Notes under the pieces: generated by a model
What the model was told of the DNA's origin: nothing
Database searches by the model: none
What the model saw: only the letters and a program-made list of their open reading frames with translations
Shown: positions 49,075-63,577 of the stretch, in pieces
Layout of the letters: each line of letters begins with the position of its first letter
Position numbering within the stretch: the first letter of the stretch is position 1
Position numbers and translations under genes: made by a program
Assembly: GCA_016712865.1 (NCBI GenBank)
Contig: JADJQH010000002.1
Span: forward strand, 558,001-622,000
Direction of reading: 5' to 3'
From: Dokdonella sp.
GTDB lineage: Bacteria; Pseudomonadota; Gammaproteobacteria; Xanthomonadales; Rhodanobacteraceae
DNA: 64,000 bases

Positions 49075-49173
49075 GGCTGTGTATCTCGCTGACGTTGTTT
49101 GTTGAAGCTTCTACTGAAACGAACGACCAATGCGGTCGCTTCCTGATTCCCGCGATCTGGATGATCGCGCGGG

Positions 49174-51264
<2,091 letters not shown>

Positions 51265-51282
51265 GTCAAGATCCTCGACCAG

Positions 51283-51750
51283 TTACCAGCGGTAGTGCGA
51301 GAAGGCCTTGTTGGCCTCCGCCATGCGATGCGTTTCTTCGCGCTTCTTCACGGCACCACCGCGGCTCTCGGCGGCATCCAGCAACTCAGCGGCCAGCTTC
51401 CGCGGCATGGTGTTCTCACCACGCTTGCGCGCAGCTTCGATCAACCAGCGCATTGCCAGGGCGATACGGCGTGACGAACGGACTTCAACCGGCACCTGGT
51501 AGGTCGCACCGCCGACGCGGCGCGACTTCACTTCGACGGCAGGCGCAACATTGCCCAGCGCCTTTTCGACGACGCCAACCGGTTCGGCGTGCTTCTCGCC
51601 GATCTGGTCGAGTGCGCCGTATACGATTCGCTCGGCGACGGACTTCTTGCCGCTCTGCATCACCATGTTGATGAAGCGCGCAATGACGTCACTGCCATGC
51701 TTCGGGTCCGGCAATGTGGTGCGGGTTGGATTGGAACCTTTACGCGACAT
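51283..51750 (-). CDS. rpsG: 30S ribosomal protein S7
   Basis: 155 residues; [30 protein letters not shown] and [19 protein letters not shown] are S7 signatures. It nucleates the 30S head and represses the str operon in enterics. The 27-bp rpsL gap is short for an S7 operator. Confidence 0.96.
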   Translation of the reverse strand: MSRKGSNPTRTTLPDPKHGSDVIARFINMVMQSGKKSVAERIVYGALDQIGEKHAEPVGVVEKALGNVAPAVEVKSRRVGGATYQVPVEVRSSRRIALAMRWLIEAARKRGENTMPRKLAAELLDAAESRGGAVKKREETHRMAEANKAFSHYRW

Positions 51751-51777
51751 GGATCAAACCTTGCTTGATTGACTGGC

Positions 51778-52152
51778 TCAGGACTTCGGGCGCTTCGCGC
51801 CGTACTTCGAACGACTCTGGCGGCGCTTGGCGACACCAGCTGCATCTAGACTGCCGCGCACCGTGTGGTAGCGCACACCCGGCAAATCCTTCACGCGACC
51901 GCCGCGAATCAGCACGACCGAGTGCTCCTGCAGGTTGTGGCCTTCGCCACCGATGTAGCTGATCACCTCGAAGCCATTGGTAAGACGCACCTTGGCAACC
52001 TTGCGCAGAGCAGAGTTCGGCTTCTTCGGTGTGGTCGTGTAGACGCGCGTGCACACGCCTCGACGCTGAGGGCAGTTCTGCAAGGCAGGCGATGCACTCT
52101 TGTACGTCTTGGGACTGCGAGGCTTGCGCACCAATTGATTGACTGTTGACAT
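51778..52152 (-). CDS. rpsL: 30S ribosomal protein S12
   Basis: 124 residues. [18 protein letters not shown] and [17 protein letters not shown] carry the two lysines (about 43 and 88) whose replacement gives streptomycin resistance; both are the sensitive wild type. S12 is at the decoding centre. First gene of the str operon, 177 bp after rpoC with a hairpin AGTCGCA-TCC-TGCGACT in the gap. Confidence 0.97.
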   Translation of the reverse strand: MSTVNQLVRKPRSPKTYKSASPALQNCPQRRGVCTRVYTTTPKKPNSALRKVAKVRLTNGFEVISYIGGEGHNLQEHSVVLIRGGRVKDLPGVRYHTVRGSLDAAGVAKRRQSRSKYGAKRPKS

Positions 52153-52329
52153 GCTTTTTGAGCCCTAAGAAACAAAAGACAGGCCGAGTGAACTCGACCT
52201 GCCCAGAAGCGGGAGTTTAACGTTCAGGTCGCAAGACTGTCAACGTCCGGCGACCTTACGTTCGCATCCATTCGCTCGAACACGAGTCGCATCCTGCGAC
52301 TCATTTCGATGTAAGGTAGATCTTGCTTG

Positions 52330-55300
52330 TCAGCGCGTGTCGCCGTCGTCGGCGACCGATTCGGCAACTGAAGTCACGGAACCCAGCGCAGCCCTTTCGA
52401 TATCGGTCAGCCCGCCTTGCGAACTCCGCCTTGCAGAGTGGTAGGCCAACCCCGTACCGGCGGGAATCAAGCGCCCAACTATAACGTTTTCTTTCAGGCC
52501 TCGCAAGGTATCCCGGGTGCCGCGCACGGCCGCCTCGGTCAACACGCGGGTCGTTTCCTGGAAGGACGCCGCGGAAATGAACGATTCGGTGGCCAGCGAG
52601 GCCTTGGTGATTCCCAGAAGCACTGGCAGGAACTCGGCCGGCTGTTCGCTGCGGGCGATAGCCCGGTCGTTCTCATCCTGGACTCGCAGGCGCTCGGCCT
52701 GCTCACCGCGCAGGAAGCGCGTATCGCCAGCCACCGAGATCTCAACTTTTCGCAACATCTGGCGAATTATTGCTTCGATGTGCTTGTCGTTGATCCGCAC
52801 GCCCTGCAAGCGGTAGACGTCCTGGATTTCCTTGGTCAGATAAATCGCCAACGGTTCCACGCCGAGCAGACGCAAGATGTCATGCGGATTCGGCTCGCCG
52901 TCAACCACCGTCTCACCCTTCTCCACGTGCTCGCCTTCGAACACGATCACCTGGCGCCACTTCGGGATCAACTCCTCGTGCTCGCTGCCATCCTGATCGC
53001 GAATGATCAGGCGCTGCTTGCCTTTGGTGTCCTTGCCGAATGAAACCACGCCAGATCGCTCGGCCAGAATGGCAGGTTCCTTCGGCTTGCGCGCCTCGAA
53101 CAAGTCGGCAACGCGCGGCAGACCGCCGGTGATATCACGGGTTTTCGAAGTTTCCTGCGGGATACGTGCAACGACGTCACCCACTCCGACCTCGGCACCA
53201 TTCTGCAACGAAACAATGGCGCCCGCGGGCAGGAAGTACTGAGCGGAAATGTCCGTACCCGGAAGGCGCAGCTCGCCACCCTTCTTGTCGACCAGGCGGA
53301 CCATGGGTCGCAGGTCTTTTGCGGCACTGCCACGACGCTTTGGATCCGTGACTTCGACGCTGGCCAGGCCCGTCAGGTCATCGGTCTTCTCATTGACCGT
53401 GATTCCCTCGACGAAGTCGATGTAGCGGATAACGCCGGCAACTTCCGACACGATCGGATGCGTGTGCGGATCCCACTTGGCGATGGTCTGACCGGCCTTG
53501 ATGTCAGCACCGTCCTTGACCGAGATGACCGCACCATAAGGAACCTTGTAGCGCTCACGCTCGCGTCCGTGCGCATCCATGATCGACAACTCGCCCGAGC
53601 GCGAAACTGCGACCAGGTTGCCGTTGTTGTGCTGCACGGTCTTGACGTTGTTGAACTTGACAGCACCGGTCGTCTTGACCTGCACGTTGTCGATTGCGGC
53701 AGCTCGCGATGCCGCGCCACCGATGTGGAAGGTACGCATGGTCAGCTGGGTGCCCGGCTCACCAATCGACTGCGCTGCAATCACGCCGACTGCCTCGCCG
53801 ATATTGACGATATGTCCACGTGCCAAATCGCGTCCGTAGCAGAGGCCGCAAACGCCGAAGGAGGCTTCGCACGTGATCGGCGAACGGACCAGCACGGCTT
53901 GTACGCCATCGGCCTCGAGCTGCTCCACGATCTTCTCGTCAAGCAGCGTTCCGCGCGTCACGATCGGATCTTCATCGTTGCCCGGGGCGAAAACATCCTC
54001 AGCGACGACTCGACCCAGCACGCGATCACGCAACGGCTCAACCACGTCACCACCTTCAACGATGGCCGTCATGGTCAAACCATTGCGTGTTCCGCAATCC
54101 TGGGAAGTGACGACAACGTCCTGGGCAACATCGACCAGACGACGCGTCAGGTAACCCGAGTTCGCCGTCTTCAACGCGGTATCCGCCAAGCCCTTGCGCG
54201 CACCATGGGTCGAGTTGAAGTACTGCAGGACATCGAGGCCTTCGCGGAAGTTGGCCTTGATGGGCGTCTCGATGATCGAGCCGTCGGGCCGCGCCATCAA
54301 GCCACGCATGCCCGCCAACTGGCGAATCTGGGCAGCCGAACCTCGCGCACCGGAATCCGCCATGATGTAGAGCGAGTTCATCGACTTCTGGTTGACCGTT
54401 TCACCCTTGGCGGTGCTCACCTTGTCGATGCCGATGACATCCATCATCGCCTTGGCCACCTGCTCGTTGGTGCGTGACCAGATGTCGACAACCTTGTTGT
54501 AGCGTTCGCCGGCGGTGACCAGGCCCGACTGGAACTGGTTCTGGATCTCCACCACTTCCTTTTCCGCGCCTTCGAGGATTCCCTTCTTGGCATCCGGGAT
54601 CTTCATGTCGTCGATACCGATCGAAATGCCGGCACGCGTTGCGTAGTGGAAGCCCATGTACATGAGCTTGTCCGCGAACACGACCGTCTCCTTGAGTCCA
54701 AGCAAGCGATAACAGGCATTGATCAGTCGCGAGATGCTCTTCTTGGTCAGCTCGGTATTCACCAATTCGAACGGAAGGCCCAGCGGAAGGATCTCGCACA
54801 GCAATGCGCGACCAACCGTGGTCTCCACGATCGCACGACGCGCAGCGCGCGCGCCGTCGGCGTCTGCCGACTGCGCAACGTCAAGGCGCACGCGAACCTT
54901 GGCATGCAGTTCGACCGCGCGGTTCTCGTATGCGCGATTCACTTCGTCGATGTTGGCGAACACCATGCCTTCACCGCGCACGTTCTCCAGCGCACGGGTC
55001 ATGTAGTAGAGACCCAGCACCACGTCCTGCGTCGGCACGATGATCGGATCGCCGTTGGCCGGCGACAGGATGTTGTTCGACGACATCATCAGAGCGCGCG
55101 CTTCCAGCTGCGCTTCCAGCGACAGCGGCACGTGCACGGCCATCTGGTCGCCGTCGAAGTCCGCATTGAAGGATGTACACACCAACGGATGCAGCTGGAT
55201 CGCCTTGCCTTCGATCAGCACGGGCTCGAATGCCTGGATACCCAATCGATGCAGGGTCGGAGCGCGGTTCAACAGAACTGGATGCTCGCGGATCACCTCC

Positions 55301-56538
55301 TCGAGGATGTCCCAGACGTCTCCTTTCTCCTGCTCGACCAGCTTCTTGGCTGCCTTGATCGTGGCGGCCAGGCCGCGGCGCTGCAACTTGGAGAAAATGA
55401 ACGGCTTGAACAGCTCCAGGGCCATCTTTTTCGGCAGACCGCACTGGTGCAGCTTGAGCGTGGGACCAACCACGATGACCGAGCGACCGGAGTAGTCGAC
55501 GCGCTTGCCAAGCAGGTTCTGGCGGAAGCGACCCTGCTTGCCCTTGATCATGTCGGCAAGGGACTTGAGCGGACGCTTGTTGGTGCCGGTGATGGCGCGA
55601 CCACGGCGACCGTTGTCCATCAACGCGTCCACCGCTTCCTGCAGCATGCGCTTTTCGTTGCGCACGATGATGTCCGGCGCGTTGAGCTCAAGCAGGCGCT
55701 TGAGGCGATTGTTGCGGTTGATGACGCGGCGGTACAGGTCGTTGAGGTCGGAGGTTGCAAAGCGACCACCATCCAACGGAACCAGCGGGCGCAGGTCCGG
55801 CGGCAGCACCGGCAACACGGTCATCACCATGTACTCGGGGCGGTTGCCGGATTCCAGGAAGGCTTCCACCAGCTTGATGCGCTTGGTCAGGCGCTTGAGC
55901 TTGGTTTCCGATCCGGTGGAGGCAATTTCCTCGCGCAGGCGGATCAGCTCGGCATTCAGATCGATCGTCTTGAGCAGCTCGTAGACCGCTTCTGCACCCA
56001 TGCGTGCATCGAACTCGTCACCATGCTCTTCCACGGCCTGCAGGTACTGCTCTTCATTGAGCAGCTGGGCACGTTCCAGTGCCGTCAGGCCCGGATCGAT
56101 GACGACGTAGGCTTCAAAGTAGAGGATGCGCTCGATATCGCGCAGGGTCATGTCGAGCATCAACCCGATGCGCGAAGGCAGCGATTTCAGGAACCAGATG
56201 TGGGCAGTGGGGCTGGCCAGTTCAATGTGGCCCATGCGCTCACGGCGCACCTTGGCCAGAGTGACCTCGGTGCCGCATTTCTCGCAAACCACGCCACGGT
56301 GCTTCATGCGCTTGTACTTGCCGCACAGGCACTCGTAGTCCTTGGTCGGGCCAAAGATGGCGGCACAGAACAGGCCGTCACGTTCCGGTTTGAACGTACG
56401 GTAGTTGATGGTCTCCGGCTTCTTGACTTCGCCAAATGACCAGGAACGGATCAGGTCCGGCGAGGCAAGTGCAATCTTGATCGCATCGAAATCCAGCGTC
56501 TGGCGCTGCTGGTTGAACAGGTTAAGCAGGTCTTTCAT
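52330..56538 (-). CDS. rpoC: DNA-directed RNA polymerase beta' subunit
   Basis: 1402 residues. N-terminal zinc site [20 protein letters not shown] (from about residue 70), clamp, and the catalytic [12 protein letters not shown] loop that holds the active-site magnesium. The bridge-helix region [21 protein letters not shown] and second zinc-binding cysteines ([13 protein letters not shown]) are intact. Starts 27 bp after rpoB. Long antisense frames over this gene are composition artefacts. Confidence 0.98.
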   Translation of the reverse strand: MKDLLNLFNQQRQTLDFDAIKIALASPDLIRSWSFGEVKKPETINYRTFKPERDGLFCAAIFGPTKDYECLCGKYKRMKHRGVVCEKCGTEVTLAKVRRERMGHIELASPTAHIWFLKSLPSRIGLMLDMTLRDIERILYFEAYVVIDPGLTALERAQLLNEEQYLQAVEEHGDEFDARMGAEAVYELLKTIDLNAELIRLREEIASTGSETKLKRLTKRIKLVEAFLESGNRPEYMVMTVLPVLPPDLRPLVPLDGGRFATSDLNDLYRRVINRNNRLKRLLELNAPDIIVRNEKRMLQEAVDALMDNGRRGRAITGTNKRPLKSLADMIKGKQGRFRQNLLGKRVDYSGRSVIVVGPTLKLHQCGLPKKMALELFKPFIFSKLQRRGLAATIKAAKKLVEQEKGDVWDILEEVIREHPVLLNRAPTLHRLGIQAFEPVLIEGKAIQLHPLVCTSFNADFDGDQMAVHVPLSLEAQLEARALMMSSNNILSPANGDPIIVPTQDVVLGLYYMTRALENVRGEGMVFANIDEVNRAYENRAVELHAKVRVRLDVAQSADADGARAARRAIVETTVGRALLCEILPLGLPFELVNTELTKKSISRLINACYRLLGLKETVVFADKLMYMGFHYATRAGISIGIDDMKIPDAKKGILEGAEKEVVEIQNQFQSGLVTAGERYNKVVDIWSRTNEQVAKAMMDVIGIDKVSTAKGETVNQKSMNSLYIMADSGARGSAAQIRQLAGMRGLMARPDGSIIETPIKANFREGLDVLQYFNSTHGARKGLADTALKTANSGYLTRRLVDVAQDVVVTSQDCGTRNGLTMTAIVEGGDVVEPLRDRVLGRVVAEDVFAPGNDEDPIVTRGTLLDEKIVEQLEADGVQAVLVRSPITCEASFGVCGLCYGRDLARGHIVNIGEAVGVIAAQSIGEPGTQLTMRTFHIGGAASRAAAIDNVQVKTTGAVKFNNVKTVQHNNGNLVAVSRSGELSIMDAHGRERERYKVPYGAVISVKDGADIKAGQTIAKWDPHTHPIVSEVAGVIRYIDFVEGITVNEKTDDLTGLASVEVTDPKRRGSAAKDLRPMVRLVDKKGGELRLPGTDISAQYFLPAGAIVSLQNGAEVGVGDVVARIPQETSKTRDITGGLPRVADLFEARKPKEPAILAERSGVVSFGKDTKGKQRLIIRDQDGSEHEELIPKWRQVIVFEGEHVEKGETVVDGEPNPHDILRLLGVEPLAIYLTKEIQDVYRLQGVRINDKHIEAIIRQMLRKVEISVAGDTRFLRGEQAERLRVQDENDRAIARSEQPAEFLPVLLGITKASLATESFISAASFQETTRVLTEAAVRGTRDTLRGLKENVIVGRLIPAGTGLAYHSARRSSQGGLTDIERAALGSVTSVAESVADDGDTR

Positions 56539-56565
56539 GGAATTCTCCTCAAGCTCGGCAGCCGA

Positions 56566-59500
56566 TCACTTGGACTTGGTTTCATCAAGCTCGATGTTGA
56601 TTGCAAGCGAGCGGATTTCCTTGACCAACACGTTGAACGACTCGGGCATTCCGGCGACCATCTCGTGGTCTCCATCGACGATGTTCTTGTACATCTGGTT
56701 GCGGCCGGACACGTCATCGGACTTGACCGTGAGCATTTCCTGCAAGGTGTATGCAGCTCCGTAGGCTTCCAGTGCCCAGACTTCCATCTCGCCAAAACGC
56801 TGGCCACCGAACTGTGCCTTGCCTCCGAGCGGTTGCTGGGTAACCAGCGAGTACGGACCCGTCGAACGCGCATGCATCTTGTCGTCAACCAGGTGGTTGA
56901 GCTTGAGCATGTGCATGTAGCCAACCGTGACCGGTCGATCGAACTTCTCTCCGGTGCGACCGTCGATCAGCGTGGTCTGTCCGGATTCCGGCAAGCCAGC
57001 CAGCTTGAGCATGGCCTTGATCTCGGACTCGAATGCGCCATCGAACACGGGCGTTGCCATCGGCACGCCCTTGCGCAGATTGCGGGCCAGGCCAAGCAGT
57101 TCGTCGTCGTTGAACGATTTCAGGTCCACGCGCGCCTTGAAGGAATCCTTGTCGTGGTTGTAGATGGCATCGAGCAGCTTGCGCAGCTCGCTGACCTTCT
57201 CGTTGGCGTCCAGCATCTTGCCGATCTTTTCGCCAAGACCCATCGCGGCCCAGCCCAGATGCGTTTCGAGAATCTGGCCGATGTTCATTCGCGAAGGCAC
57301 GCCGAGCGGATTGAGCACGATATCCACCGGGCGGCCATCAGCCGCGTACGGCATGTCCTCGACCGGCACGATCATCGACACCACGCCCTTGTTGCCGTGG
57401 CGTCCGGCCATCTTGTCGCCTGGCTGGATGCGGCGCTTGACGGCCAGATAAACCTTGACCATCTTCAGCACGCCCGGGGCAAGATCATCACCGGCGGTGA
57501 TCTTGGCCTGCTTCTCCTTGAAGCGGCGGTCGAACTCCTCGCGATGGCCCTTGATCTGTTCCTGGGCGCGCTCGAGCATCTCCGCGCCTTCCTCGTCCTT
57601 GATGCGGATGGCAAACCACTCGTCACGCTTGAGGCTGTCCAGGTATTCGTCGGTCAGGGATGCACCCTTCTTGATCGCGCCCGGCCCGCCATTGACGGTC
57701 TTGCCGAGAATCGTGCTGCGCAGGCGATTGAAGATCGCCCCTTCCAGGATGCGGAACTGGTCATCAAAGTCCTTCTTGATGCGCTTGATTTCCATTTCCT
57801 CGATCTGGCGCGCACGCTTGTCCTTCTCGATGCCATCACGGGTGAACACGGTCACGTCGATGACGGTACCGTCCATGCCCGGTGGCACGCGCAAGGAGCT
57901 GTCCTTCACGTCCGACGCTTTCTCGCCGAAGATCGCACGCAGCAGTTTTTCTTCCGGCGTCAGCTGGCTCTCGCCCTTGGGCGTCACCTTGCCAACCAGA
58001 ATATCGCCAGCCTTCACCTCCGCGCCGATGTAGACCACGCCGGATTCGTCCAGCCGCGCCAGCGCCTGCTCACCCACGTTCGGGATGTCGGCGGTGATTT
58101 CCTCGGGACCGAGCTTGGTATCGCGGGCAACGCAGGTGAGTTCCTCGATATGGATCGTGGTGTAACGATCTTCCTTCACCACGCGCTCGGAGATAAGGAT
58201 CGAGTCTTCGAAGTTGTATCCGTTCCATGGCATGAAGGCGACCAGCATGTTCTGGCCAAGCGCAAGTTCGCCCAGATCCGTTGAAGGACCATCGGCCAGC
58301 ACATCGCCCTTTTCCACCTTGTCGCCAACGCGAACCAGCGGGCGCTGGTTGAGGTTGGTGTTCTGGTTGGAGCGCGTGTACTTGGTCAGCGGGTAGATGT
58401 CGACGCCGGCATCGTTGTCGCCGATTTCTGCCTCCTTCACCCGCACCACGATTCGGCCCGCATCGACCTGGTCAATCTCGCCACCACGCAAGGCGGCCAC
58501 GATGACGCCGGAATCGCGCGCAACGGCACGTTCGATGCCGGTACCCACCACCGGCGTCTGCGCACGCAGGGTCGGAACGGCCTGGCGTTGCATGTTCGCA
58601 CCCATCAAGGCGCGGTTGGCGTCGTCGTGTTCGAGGAACGGCACCAGCGCCGCCGCCACCGACACGGTCTGCATCGGCGAAACGTCCATGTATTCAATGT
58701 CGCTGGACGGACGCAACTCGGATTCGCCGTGGGAACGGCAGGAAACAAATTCTTCGAAGAAACTGCCGTCCTTGTTCAACGGCGAGTTTGCCTGGGCAAT
58801 GACATGATCACCTTCGTCAATCGCCGAGAGGAACTCCACGTCGTTGGTGATCTTGCCCTTGACCACCTTGCGGTACGGGGTCTCGAGGAATCCGTAGCCG
58901 TTGGTGCGTGCATAGACAGCCAGCGAGTTGATGAGACCGATGTTCGGGCCTTCCGGCGTTTCAATGGTGCACACGCGACCGTAGTGCGTCGGATGCACGT
59001 CGCGCACTTCGAAACCGGCACGCTCACGCGTCAGGCCGCCCGGACCCAGCGCGGAAACGCGACGCTTGTGGGTCACTTCGCTCAGTGGGTTGTTCTGGTC
59101 CATGAACTGCGAAAGCTGCGAGGAGCCGAAGAATTCCTTGATGGCTGCGGCAACCGGCTTGGCATTGATCAGTTCCTGCGGAGTCAAGCCTTCCGATTCC
59201 GCCAGCGACAGGCGCTCCTTGACTGCGCGCTCGACGCGCACCAGGCCGATGCGGAACACGTTCTCGGCCATCTCGCCAACCGAACGCACGCGACGATTGC
59301 CCAGATGATCGATGTCATCGACCGTGCCACGCCCATTGCGGATCTCGATCAGCACCTTGAGTACATCGAGGATGTCGGAGCCGACACCCATGCCCTTGAA
59401 CAAGGACTTCGAGTTCTCGTCGTTGCGATCGCCGAAGTAGCGGCTGTCGTAGAGCACGCCGGGACCCTTGTCGTCCTTGCGTCCGACGCGACGATTGAAC

Positions 59501-60726
59501 TTCATGCGGCCGACCCGATCCAGGTCATAACGCTCCGCCGAGAAGAACAGGTTCTGGAACAGGTTCTGTGCGGCGTCCTTGGTTGGCGGCTCGCCCGGAC
59601 GCATCATGCGGTAGATCTCGACCAGCGCCTCCAGAGGCGTCTTCGACGGATCGATGCGCAAGGTCTGCGAAATGTACGGGCCGCGGTCCAGATCGTTGAC
59701 CCACAATGTGGCAACGCGATCGATGCCCGCCTTGCGGAATGCCTCGACATGCGACTCGTCAAGTTCAGCGTTGGCCGACGCCAGCAGTTCGCCAGTCTTT
59801 GTATCCACGATGTCGGTTGCAAGAATGCGGCCGAACAGGTATTCGTCCGGCACTTCAAGCGACTTGATCTTGGCGCTTTCCAACTGGCGCACATGACGGG
59901 CGGTGATGCGCTTGCCGGCTTCGACGATGACGTCCTTGCCCACGCGCAGGTCGAAGTTCAGGGTTTCGCCACGCAGGCGCTCGGCCACCAGTTCGAGTTC
60001 TGCGCCATCCTTCTTGCCGAGATGGAAAACATTGTGCTCGAAGAAGATCTCGAGCATCTGCTCGTTGGTGTAGCCCAGCGCGCGCAGGAGGATTGTCACC
60101 GGCAGCTTGCGGCGGCGGTCGATACGCGTGAACAGGGCGTCCTTTGGATCGAACTCGAAGTCGAGCCACGAGCCGCGATAAGGAATCACGCGGGCGCTGT
60201 ACAGCAACTTGCCCGAGCTGTGCGTCTTGCCGCGGTCATGATCAAAGAACACGCCCGGCGAACGGTGCAACTGCGAGACGATGACGCGCTCGGTGCCATT
60301 GACGATGAAGGTGCCGGTGTCGGTCATGAGCGGCAGTTCGCCCATGTAGACTTCCTGCTCCTTGACGTACTTGATGGCCTTGTTCGACGACTCGCGGTCG
60401 TAGATCACCAGGCGCACGGTCACGCGCAATGGCGCACCGAACGACATGCCGCGCGAACGGCACTCGCGCTCGTCGAACGCGGGCTCGCCAAGACGATAGC
60501 TGACGTACTCGAGGGCGGCATTGCCTGAGTAACTGGAAATCGGGAACACCGATTGCAGTGCGGCATGCAGACCCTTGTCTTCACGCTTGTTTGGATCGGC
60601 ATCCAGCTGCAGGAACTCGCGATACGAGTCGACCTGTATGGCCAGCAGGAACGGCACGTCCAACACGGGTGGACGCTTGCCGAAATCCTTGCGGATGCGC
60701 TTCTTTTCAGTGAACGAGTAGGTCAT
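56566..60726 (-). CDS. rpoB: DNA-directed RNA polymerase beta subunit
   Basis: 1386 residues from ATG 60726 ([17 protein letters not shown]). The rifampicin region [20 protein letters not shown] then [18 protein letters not shown] is wild type at the usual resistance sites. Other blocks: [10 protein letters not shown] and [20 protein letters not shown] at the C terminus. A longer upstream reading passes through repeat element E and is rejected. Confidence 0.98.
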   Translation of the reverse strand: MTYSFTEKKRIRKDFGKRPPVLDVPFLLAIQVDSYREFLQLDADPNKREDKGLHAALQSVFPISSYSGNAALEYVSYRLGEPAFDERECRSRGMSFGAPLRVTVRLVIYDRESSNKAIKYVKEQEVYMGELPLMTDTGTFIVNGTERVIVSQLHRSPGVFFDHDRGKTHSSGKLLYSARVIPYRGSWLDFEFDPKDALFTRIDRRRKLPVTILLRALGYTNEQMLEIFFEHNVFHLGKKDGAELELVAERLRGETLNFDLRVGKDVIVEAGKRITARHVRQLESAKIKSLEVPDEYLFGRILATDIVDTKTGELLASANAELDESHVEAFRKAGIDRVATLWVNDLDRGPYISQTLRIDPSKTPLEALVEIYRMMRPGEPPTKDAAQNLFQNLFFSAERYDLDRVGRMKFNRRVGRKDDKGPGVLYDSRYFGDRNDENSKSLFKGMGVGSDILDVLKVLIEIRNGRGTVDDIDHLGNRRVRSVGEMAENVFRIGLVRVERAVKERLSLAESEGLTPQELINAKPVAAAIKEFFGSSQLSQFMDQNNPLSEVTHKRRVSALGPGGLTRERAGFEVRDVHPTHYGRVCTIETPEGPNIGLINSLAVYARTNGYGFLETPYRKVVKGKITNDVEFLSAIDEGDHVIAQANSPLNKDGSFFEEFVSCRSHGESELRPSSDIEYMDVSPMQTVSVAAALVPFLEHDDANRALMGANMQRQAVPTLRAQTPVVGTGIERAVARDSGVIVAALRGGEIDQVDAGRIVVRVKEAEIGDNDAGVDIYPLTKYTRSNQNTNLNQRPLVRVGDKVEKGDVLADGPSTDLGELALGQNMLVAFMPWNGYNFEDSILISERVVKEDRYTTIHIEELTCVARDTKLGPEEITADIPNVGEQALARLDESGVVYIGAEVKAGDILVGKVTPKGESQLTPEEKLLRAIFGEKASDVKDSSLRVPPGMDGTVIDVTVFTRDGIEKDKRARQIEEMEIKRIKKDFDDQFRILEGAIFNRLRSTILGKTVNGGPGAIKKGASLTDEYLDSLKRDEWFAIRIKDEEGAEMLERAQEQIKGHREEFDRRFKEKQAKITAGDDLAPGVLKMVKVYLAVKRRIQPGDKMAGRHGNKGVVSMIVPVEDMPYAADGRPVDIVLNPLGVPSRMNIGQILETHLGWAAMGLGEKIGKMLDANEKVSELRKLLDAIYNHDKDSFKARVDLKSFNDDELLGLARNLRKGVPMATPVFDGAFESEIKAMLKLAGLPESGQTTLIDGRTGEKFDRPVTVGYMHMLKLNHLVDDKMHARSTGPYSLVTQQPLGGKAQFGGQRFGEMEVWALEAYGAAYTLQEMLTVKSDDVSGRNQMYKNIVDGDHEMVAGMPESFNVLVKEIRSLAINIELDETKSK

Positions 60727-60787
60727 GGTGTGGGTACCGCCTCGGAGCTTTGGTCGGCGCGGGGACGCTGACGGGGGTGAAGAAAAC

Positions 60788-60867
60788 GGGATTCGGGATT
60801 TGGGATTCGGGATTCGCAAACGCGCGCTGCTGTTCTACGAATCCCCAATCCCCAATCCCCAATCTCG
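60788..60867. repeat. Heptamer-arm palindromic element E (rplL-rpoB gap)
   Basis: Left arm 60788-60816 with four GGGATTC/GGGATTT units; right arm 60838-60867 with AATCCCC repeated three times. The short middle contains GCGCGCTGCTGTTC. Directly before the rpoB ribosome-binding region. Confidence 0.8.
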
Positions 60868-60883
60868 CAAGAAAAACGGACAA

Positions 60884-60909
60884 AGCCCGGGGGTTTTCAC
60901 CCCCAGGCT
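60884..60909 (-). terminator. Partial terminator between rplL and rpoB
   Basis: On the minus strand AGCCTGGGGGT-GAAA-ACCCCCGGGCT, an 11-bp stem (one G-U) closed by a GAAA tetraloop and followed by TTGTCCGTTTTTC. The interrupted U-tract suggests partial read-through, as expected where ribosomal protein and polymerase levels must differ. A smaller hairpin GAGGAC-AGGA-GTCCTC (60990-60975) abuts the rplL stop. Confidence 0.6.
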
Positions 60910-60988
60910 GAATACAACTACCAGCGACTCGCGCTGGATCCCGGATCAACGTACTTGTTTGTACTTTCCGGAATGAGGACTCCTGTCC

Positions 60989-61369
60989 TCACTTGATCTC
61001 GACGGTGGCGCCAGCGGCTTCCAGATCCTTCTTGATCTTGGCCGCATCATCCTTGCTGACCGCTTCCTTGACGACGGCCGGTGCAGACTCCACCAGGTCC
61101 TTGGCTTCCTTGAGGCCAAGACCGGTGACGGCGCGCACAACCTTGATGACTTCAACCTTCTTGTCGCCGGCAGCCTTCAGGCCGACCGTGAACTCGGTCT
61201 GCTCTTCAGCGGCAGCGGCCGGGCCGGCAGCGGCCGGACCAGCAGCGACGGCCACCGGGGCAGCGGCGGAAACACCAAACTTCTCTTCCAGCGCCTTGAC
61301 CAGTTCCATCACCTCAACGAGGGACTTGCTGGCGATCGCGTCGATGATCTGTTCATTGCTAAGGGACAT
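60989..61369 (-). CDS. rplL: 50S ribosomal protein L7/L12
   Basis: 126 residues. N-terminal dimerisation domain ([23 protein letters not shown]), an alanine/proline hinge, and C-terminal factor-binding domain with [22 protein letters not shown] and [15 protein letters not shown]. It recruits GTPase factors to the stalk. Followed by a partial terminator before rpoB. Confidence 0.97.
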   Translation of the reverse strand: MSLSNEQIIDAIASKSLVEVMELVKALEEKFGVSAAAPVAVAAGPAAAGPAAAAEEQTEFTVGLKAAGDKKVEVIKVVRAVTGLGLKEAKDLVESAPAVVKEAVSKDDAAKIKKDLEAAGATVEIK

Positions 61370-61419
61370 GATTGACTCCTGAAAAACGGCTATTGATTGG
61401 ATACCGAAAGATCGAACGA

Positions 61420-61944
61420 TCAGGCTGCCTTGGTTTGGCCGACCTGGTTGATGACCCGCGCCACTTGCGAGGCGGGTTCAGCCAGGACACGGACCAGCAT
61501 GGTGGCAGGCTGTGCGAGCAAGCTGACCAGCATGGTGAGTGCCTGTTCGCGGGTCGGCAGCGAGGCCAGCACTTCAACGTGCGTCCCCGGATATGCCTTT
61601 CCGCCAACTGCCACCAACTGGGGTTTCAGCTTCTCGTTTGCCTTGGCAAATTCCTTGATCAGGCGACCGGCAGCGCCGGGATCTTCCGTCGAAAAGGCGT
61701 ACAGCAGCGGACCAGTGAGTGTGTCCTTGACACACGCATAGTCGGTGCCGTCGACAGCGCGGGAAACCAGGGTGTTTTTTGCCACCTTGATGTAAACCCC
61801 GCCCTGTCGTGCCTTCTTGCGCAGCTCGGTGAGCTGGCTGACGGTGAGACCGGCGTACTCGGACGCGACCAGTGAATGTGCCTTGGCAGCCACGTTCGCC
61901 AGTTCGGCAACGACCTCTTTCTTTTGTGCAAGATTGAGTGGCAT
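61420..61944 (-). CDS. rplJ: 50S ribosomal protein L10
   Basis: 174 residues from ATG 61944 ([20 protein letters not shown]). It anchors L12 dimers to 23S rRNA; in relatives the L10-L12 complex represses its own mRNA through the leader. The helical C-terminal part ([20 protein letters not shown]) holds the L12 dimers. A longer reading upstream is untranslated leader. Confidence 0.95.
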   Translation of the reverse strand: MPLNLAQKKEVVAELANVAAKAHSLVASEYAGLTVSQLTELRKKARQGGVYIKVAKNTLVSRAVDGTDYACVKDTLTGPLLYAFSTEDPGAAGRLIKEFAKANEKLKPQLVAVGGKAYPGTHVEVLASLPTREQALTMLVSLLAQPATMLVRVLAEPASQVARVINQVGQTKAA

Positions 61945-62277
61945 TGCTTTCTCCGATTGGGACCGCAGCGCTCCTGCGCTTCGCGATTCCCGAAAACGAC
62001 ACGGATTTGCGATCCATCGCGCATCCGTTGGCACCTTGCGATGCCCTGTCTGGTGGCCGTTTCAGATGACTCTGTCAGGCGACACCATCTACGCAGGCTG
62101 GGGGATTGAGACCAGTCGGACCAGTTCGGGTTGCTCCATTGCCTTGCATGCTTCCATGCATCCCGTTCTTGTCTTTCCGGTCGCCTGCGGTCTTTGACGG
62201 CTGGCTTCAACCCGTTTCCGGGTATCCACACGCCCTCAAAACCCTGGTGATCGCCTGTGCGATCACCATGAATGTGT
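61945..62277 (-). other. rplA-rplJ intergenic leader region
   Basis: 333 bp without a gene. Just after rplA is the hairpin GGTGATCGC-CTGT-GCGATCACC (62246-62267) followed on the minus strand by AGGGTTTTG, a weak terminator or attenuator. The remaining roughly 300 bases are the expected place for the L10 leader RNA and its promoter, but I could not fold a confident L10-binding structure by eye. Confidence 0.5.
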
Positions 62278-62979
62278 TTACTTGAGCGGCAGGCTCGATG
62301 GATCAACAATCACGCCGACGCCCATCGTGCTCGACAGCGATACCTTCTGCACGAAGATGCCCTTGGCCGACGCAGGCTTGGCCCTGATCAGGTCGGCGAG
62401 CAGGTGTCCGAGGTTCTCGCTCAACGCATTGGCGTCGAAATTGACCTTGCCGATCGTGCAATGAATGATGCCTGCCTTGTCGTTGCGGAAGCGGACCTGG
62501 CCTGCTTTTGCGTTCTTCACCGCAGTGACGACATCCGCTGCCACCGAGCCGTCCTTCGGGTTCGGCATCAAACCACGCGGGCCAAGCACCTGGCCCAGCT
62601 TGCCGACCACGCGCATGGCGTCGGGCGTCGCAATGACGCGGTCGTAGTTGAGGTCGCCGCCCTGCATCTTCTCGGCGAGATCATCCATGCCAACCACATC
62701 GGCGCCGGCGGCGCGTGCTGCTTCCGCCTTCTCACCGGCCGGGCAGAACACCGCCACGCGCACGCTCTTGCCGGTTCCATGCGGCAGCACGGAGGAGCCG
62801 CGCACGCCCTGGTCGGACTTCTTGGCATCGATGCCCAGACGGATGGCTACATCCACCGACTCGACAAACTTGGTCTTGGCGCCTTCCTGCACGAGCTTGA
62901 TCGCATCGGCCAGTCCGTAAGCCTTGCCCTGCGTGACTTTTGCGCGGATTGCCTTGTAACGCTTGCTGATATTCGACAT
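62278..62979 (-). CDS. rplA: 50S ribosomal protein L1
   Basis: 233 residues. [21 protein letters not shown] start, [26 protein letters not shown] and the signature [25 protein letters not shown]1 moves the deacylated tRNA at the E site and represses the rplK-rplA mRNA. Starts 3 bp after rplK. Confidence 0.97.
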   Translation of the reverse strand: MSNISKRYKAIRAKVTQGKAYGLADAIKLVQEGAKTKFVESVDVAIRLGIDAKKSDQGVRGSSVLPHGTGKSVRVAVFCPAGEKAEAARAAGADVVGMDDLAEKMQGGDLNYDRVIATPDAMRVVGKLGQVLGPRGLMPNPKDGSVAADVVTAVKNAKAGQVRFRNDKAGIIHCTIGKVNFDANALSENLGHLLADLIRAKPASAKGIFVQKVSLSSTMGVGVIVDPSSLPLK

Positions 62980-62982
62980 GTC

Positions 62983-63411
62983 TTAACCCTCCACCACCAG
63001 GCCCATGCTGCGCGCGCTGCCGGCGATGGTTCGCACGGCGGCGTCCAGGTCTGCCGCAGTCAGATCCGGCTCTTTCGCCTTGGCGATGTCCTCGAGCTGC
63101 TTGCGTGTGACCTTGCCAACCTTCTCGGTGTTGGGGCGCTTGGATCCCGACTGGATGCCAACTGCCTTCTTCAGCAGGATGGTTGCCGGCGGGGTTTTGG
63201 TGATGAACGTGAATGTGCGATCCGAATACGCGGTGATCACGCACGGAATCGGCAGGCCGGGTTCGAGCTTCTGCGTCGCGGCATTGAATGCCTTGCAGAA
63301 TTCCATGATGTTCAATCCACGCTGACCCAAGGCCGGACCGACCGGCGGCGACGGATTGGCCTGACCGGCCTTGACCTGCAGCTTGATGTAACCGACTACT
63401 TTCTTTGCCAT
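62983..63411 (-). CDS. rplK: 50S ribosomal protein L11
   Basis: 142 residues with [31 protein letters not shown] and the C-terminal signature [12 protein letters not shown]. It forms the GTPase-associated centre and senses uncharged tRNA for RelA. First gene of the rif operon segment; a heptamer palindromic element separates it from nusG. Confidence 0.97.
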   Translation of the reverse strand: MAKKVVGYIKLQVKAGQANPSPPVGPALGQRGLNIMEFCKAFNAATQKLEPGLPIPCVITAYSDRTFTFITKTPPATILLKKAVGIQSGSKRPNTEKVGKVTRKQLEDIAKAKEPDLTAADLDAAVRTIAGSARSMGLVVEG

Positions 63412-63471
63412 TATGTTTTACTCCTGCGAGTGCAAACGCCTGTTGTCAGGCTCCTCGCTGTTTGGATTTCC

Positions 63472-63555
63472 GGGAATCGGGAATGGAGAATGGGGAATCG
63501 TCAAAGCAAAGCGAGAAGCCGCTCTACCATTCCCGATTCTCTATTCCCGAATCCC
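63472..63555. repeat. Heptamer-arm palindromic element F (nusG-rplK gap)
   Basis: Left arm 63472-63500 with GGGAATC/GGGAATG/GAGAATG/GGGAATC; right arm 63529-63555 with complementary units. Middle TCAAAGCAAAGCGAGAAGCC is close to the reverse complement of the element D middle. Confidence 0.8.
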
Positions 63556-63577
63556 AGCTTCAACAACTCCCGGCCCT

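Noticed and set aside
54646-60528. Long plus-strand frames opposite rpoC and rpoB (up to about 646 codons)
   Set aside because: Antisense shadows of highly conserved genes in high-GC DNA; no ribosome site or recognisable motif.
60727-60819. 31-residue N-terminal extension of RpoB
   Set aside because: Encoded by repeat arm E and lacks similarity to RpoB; the usual [16 protein letters not shown] start is at 60726.
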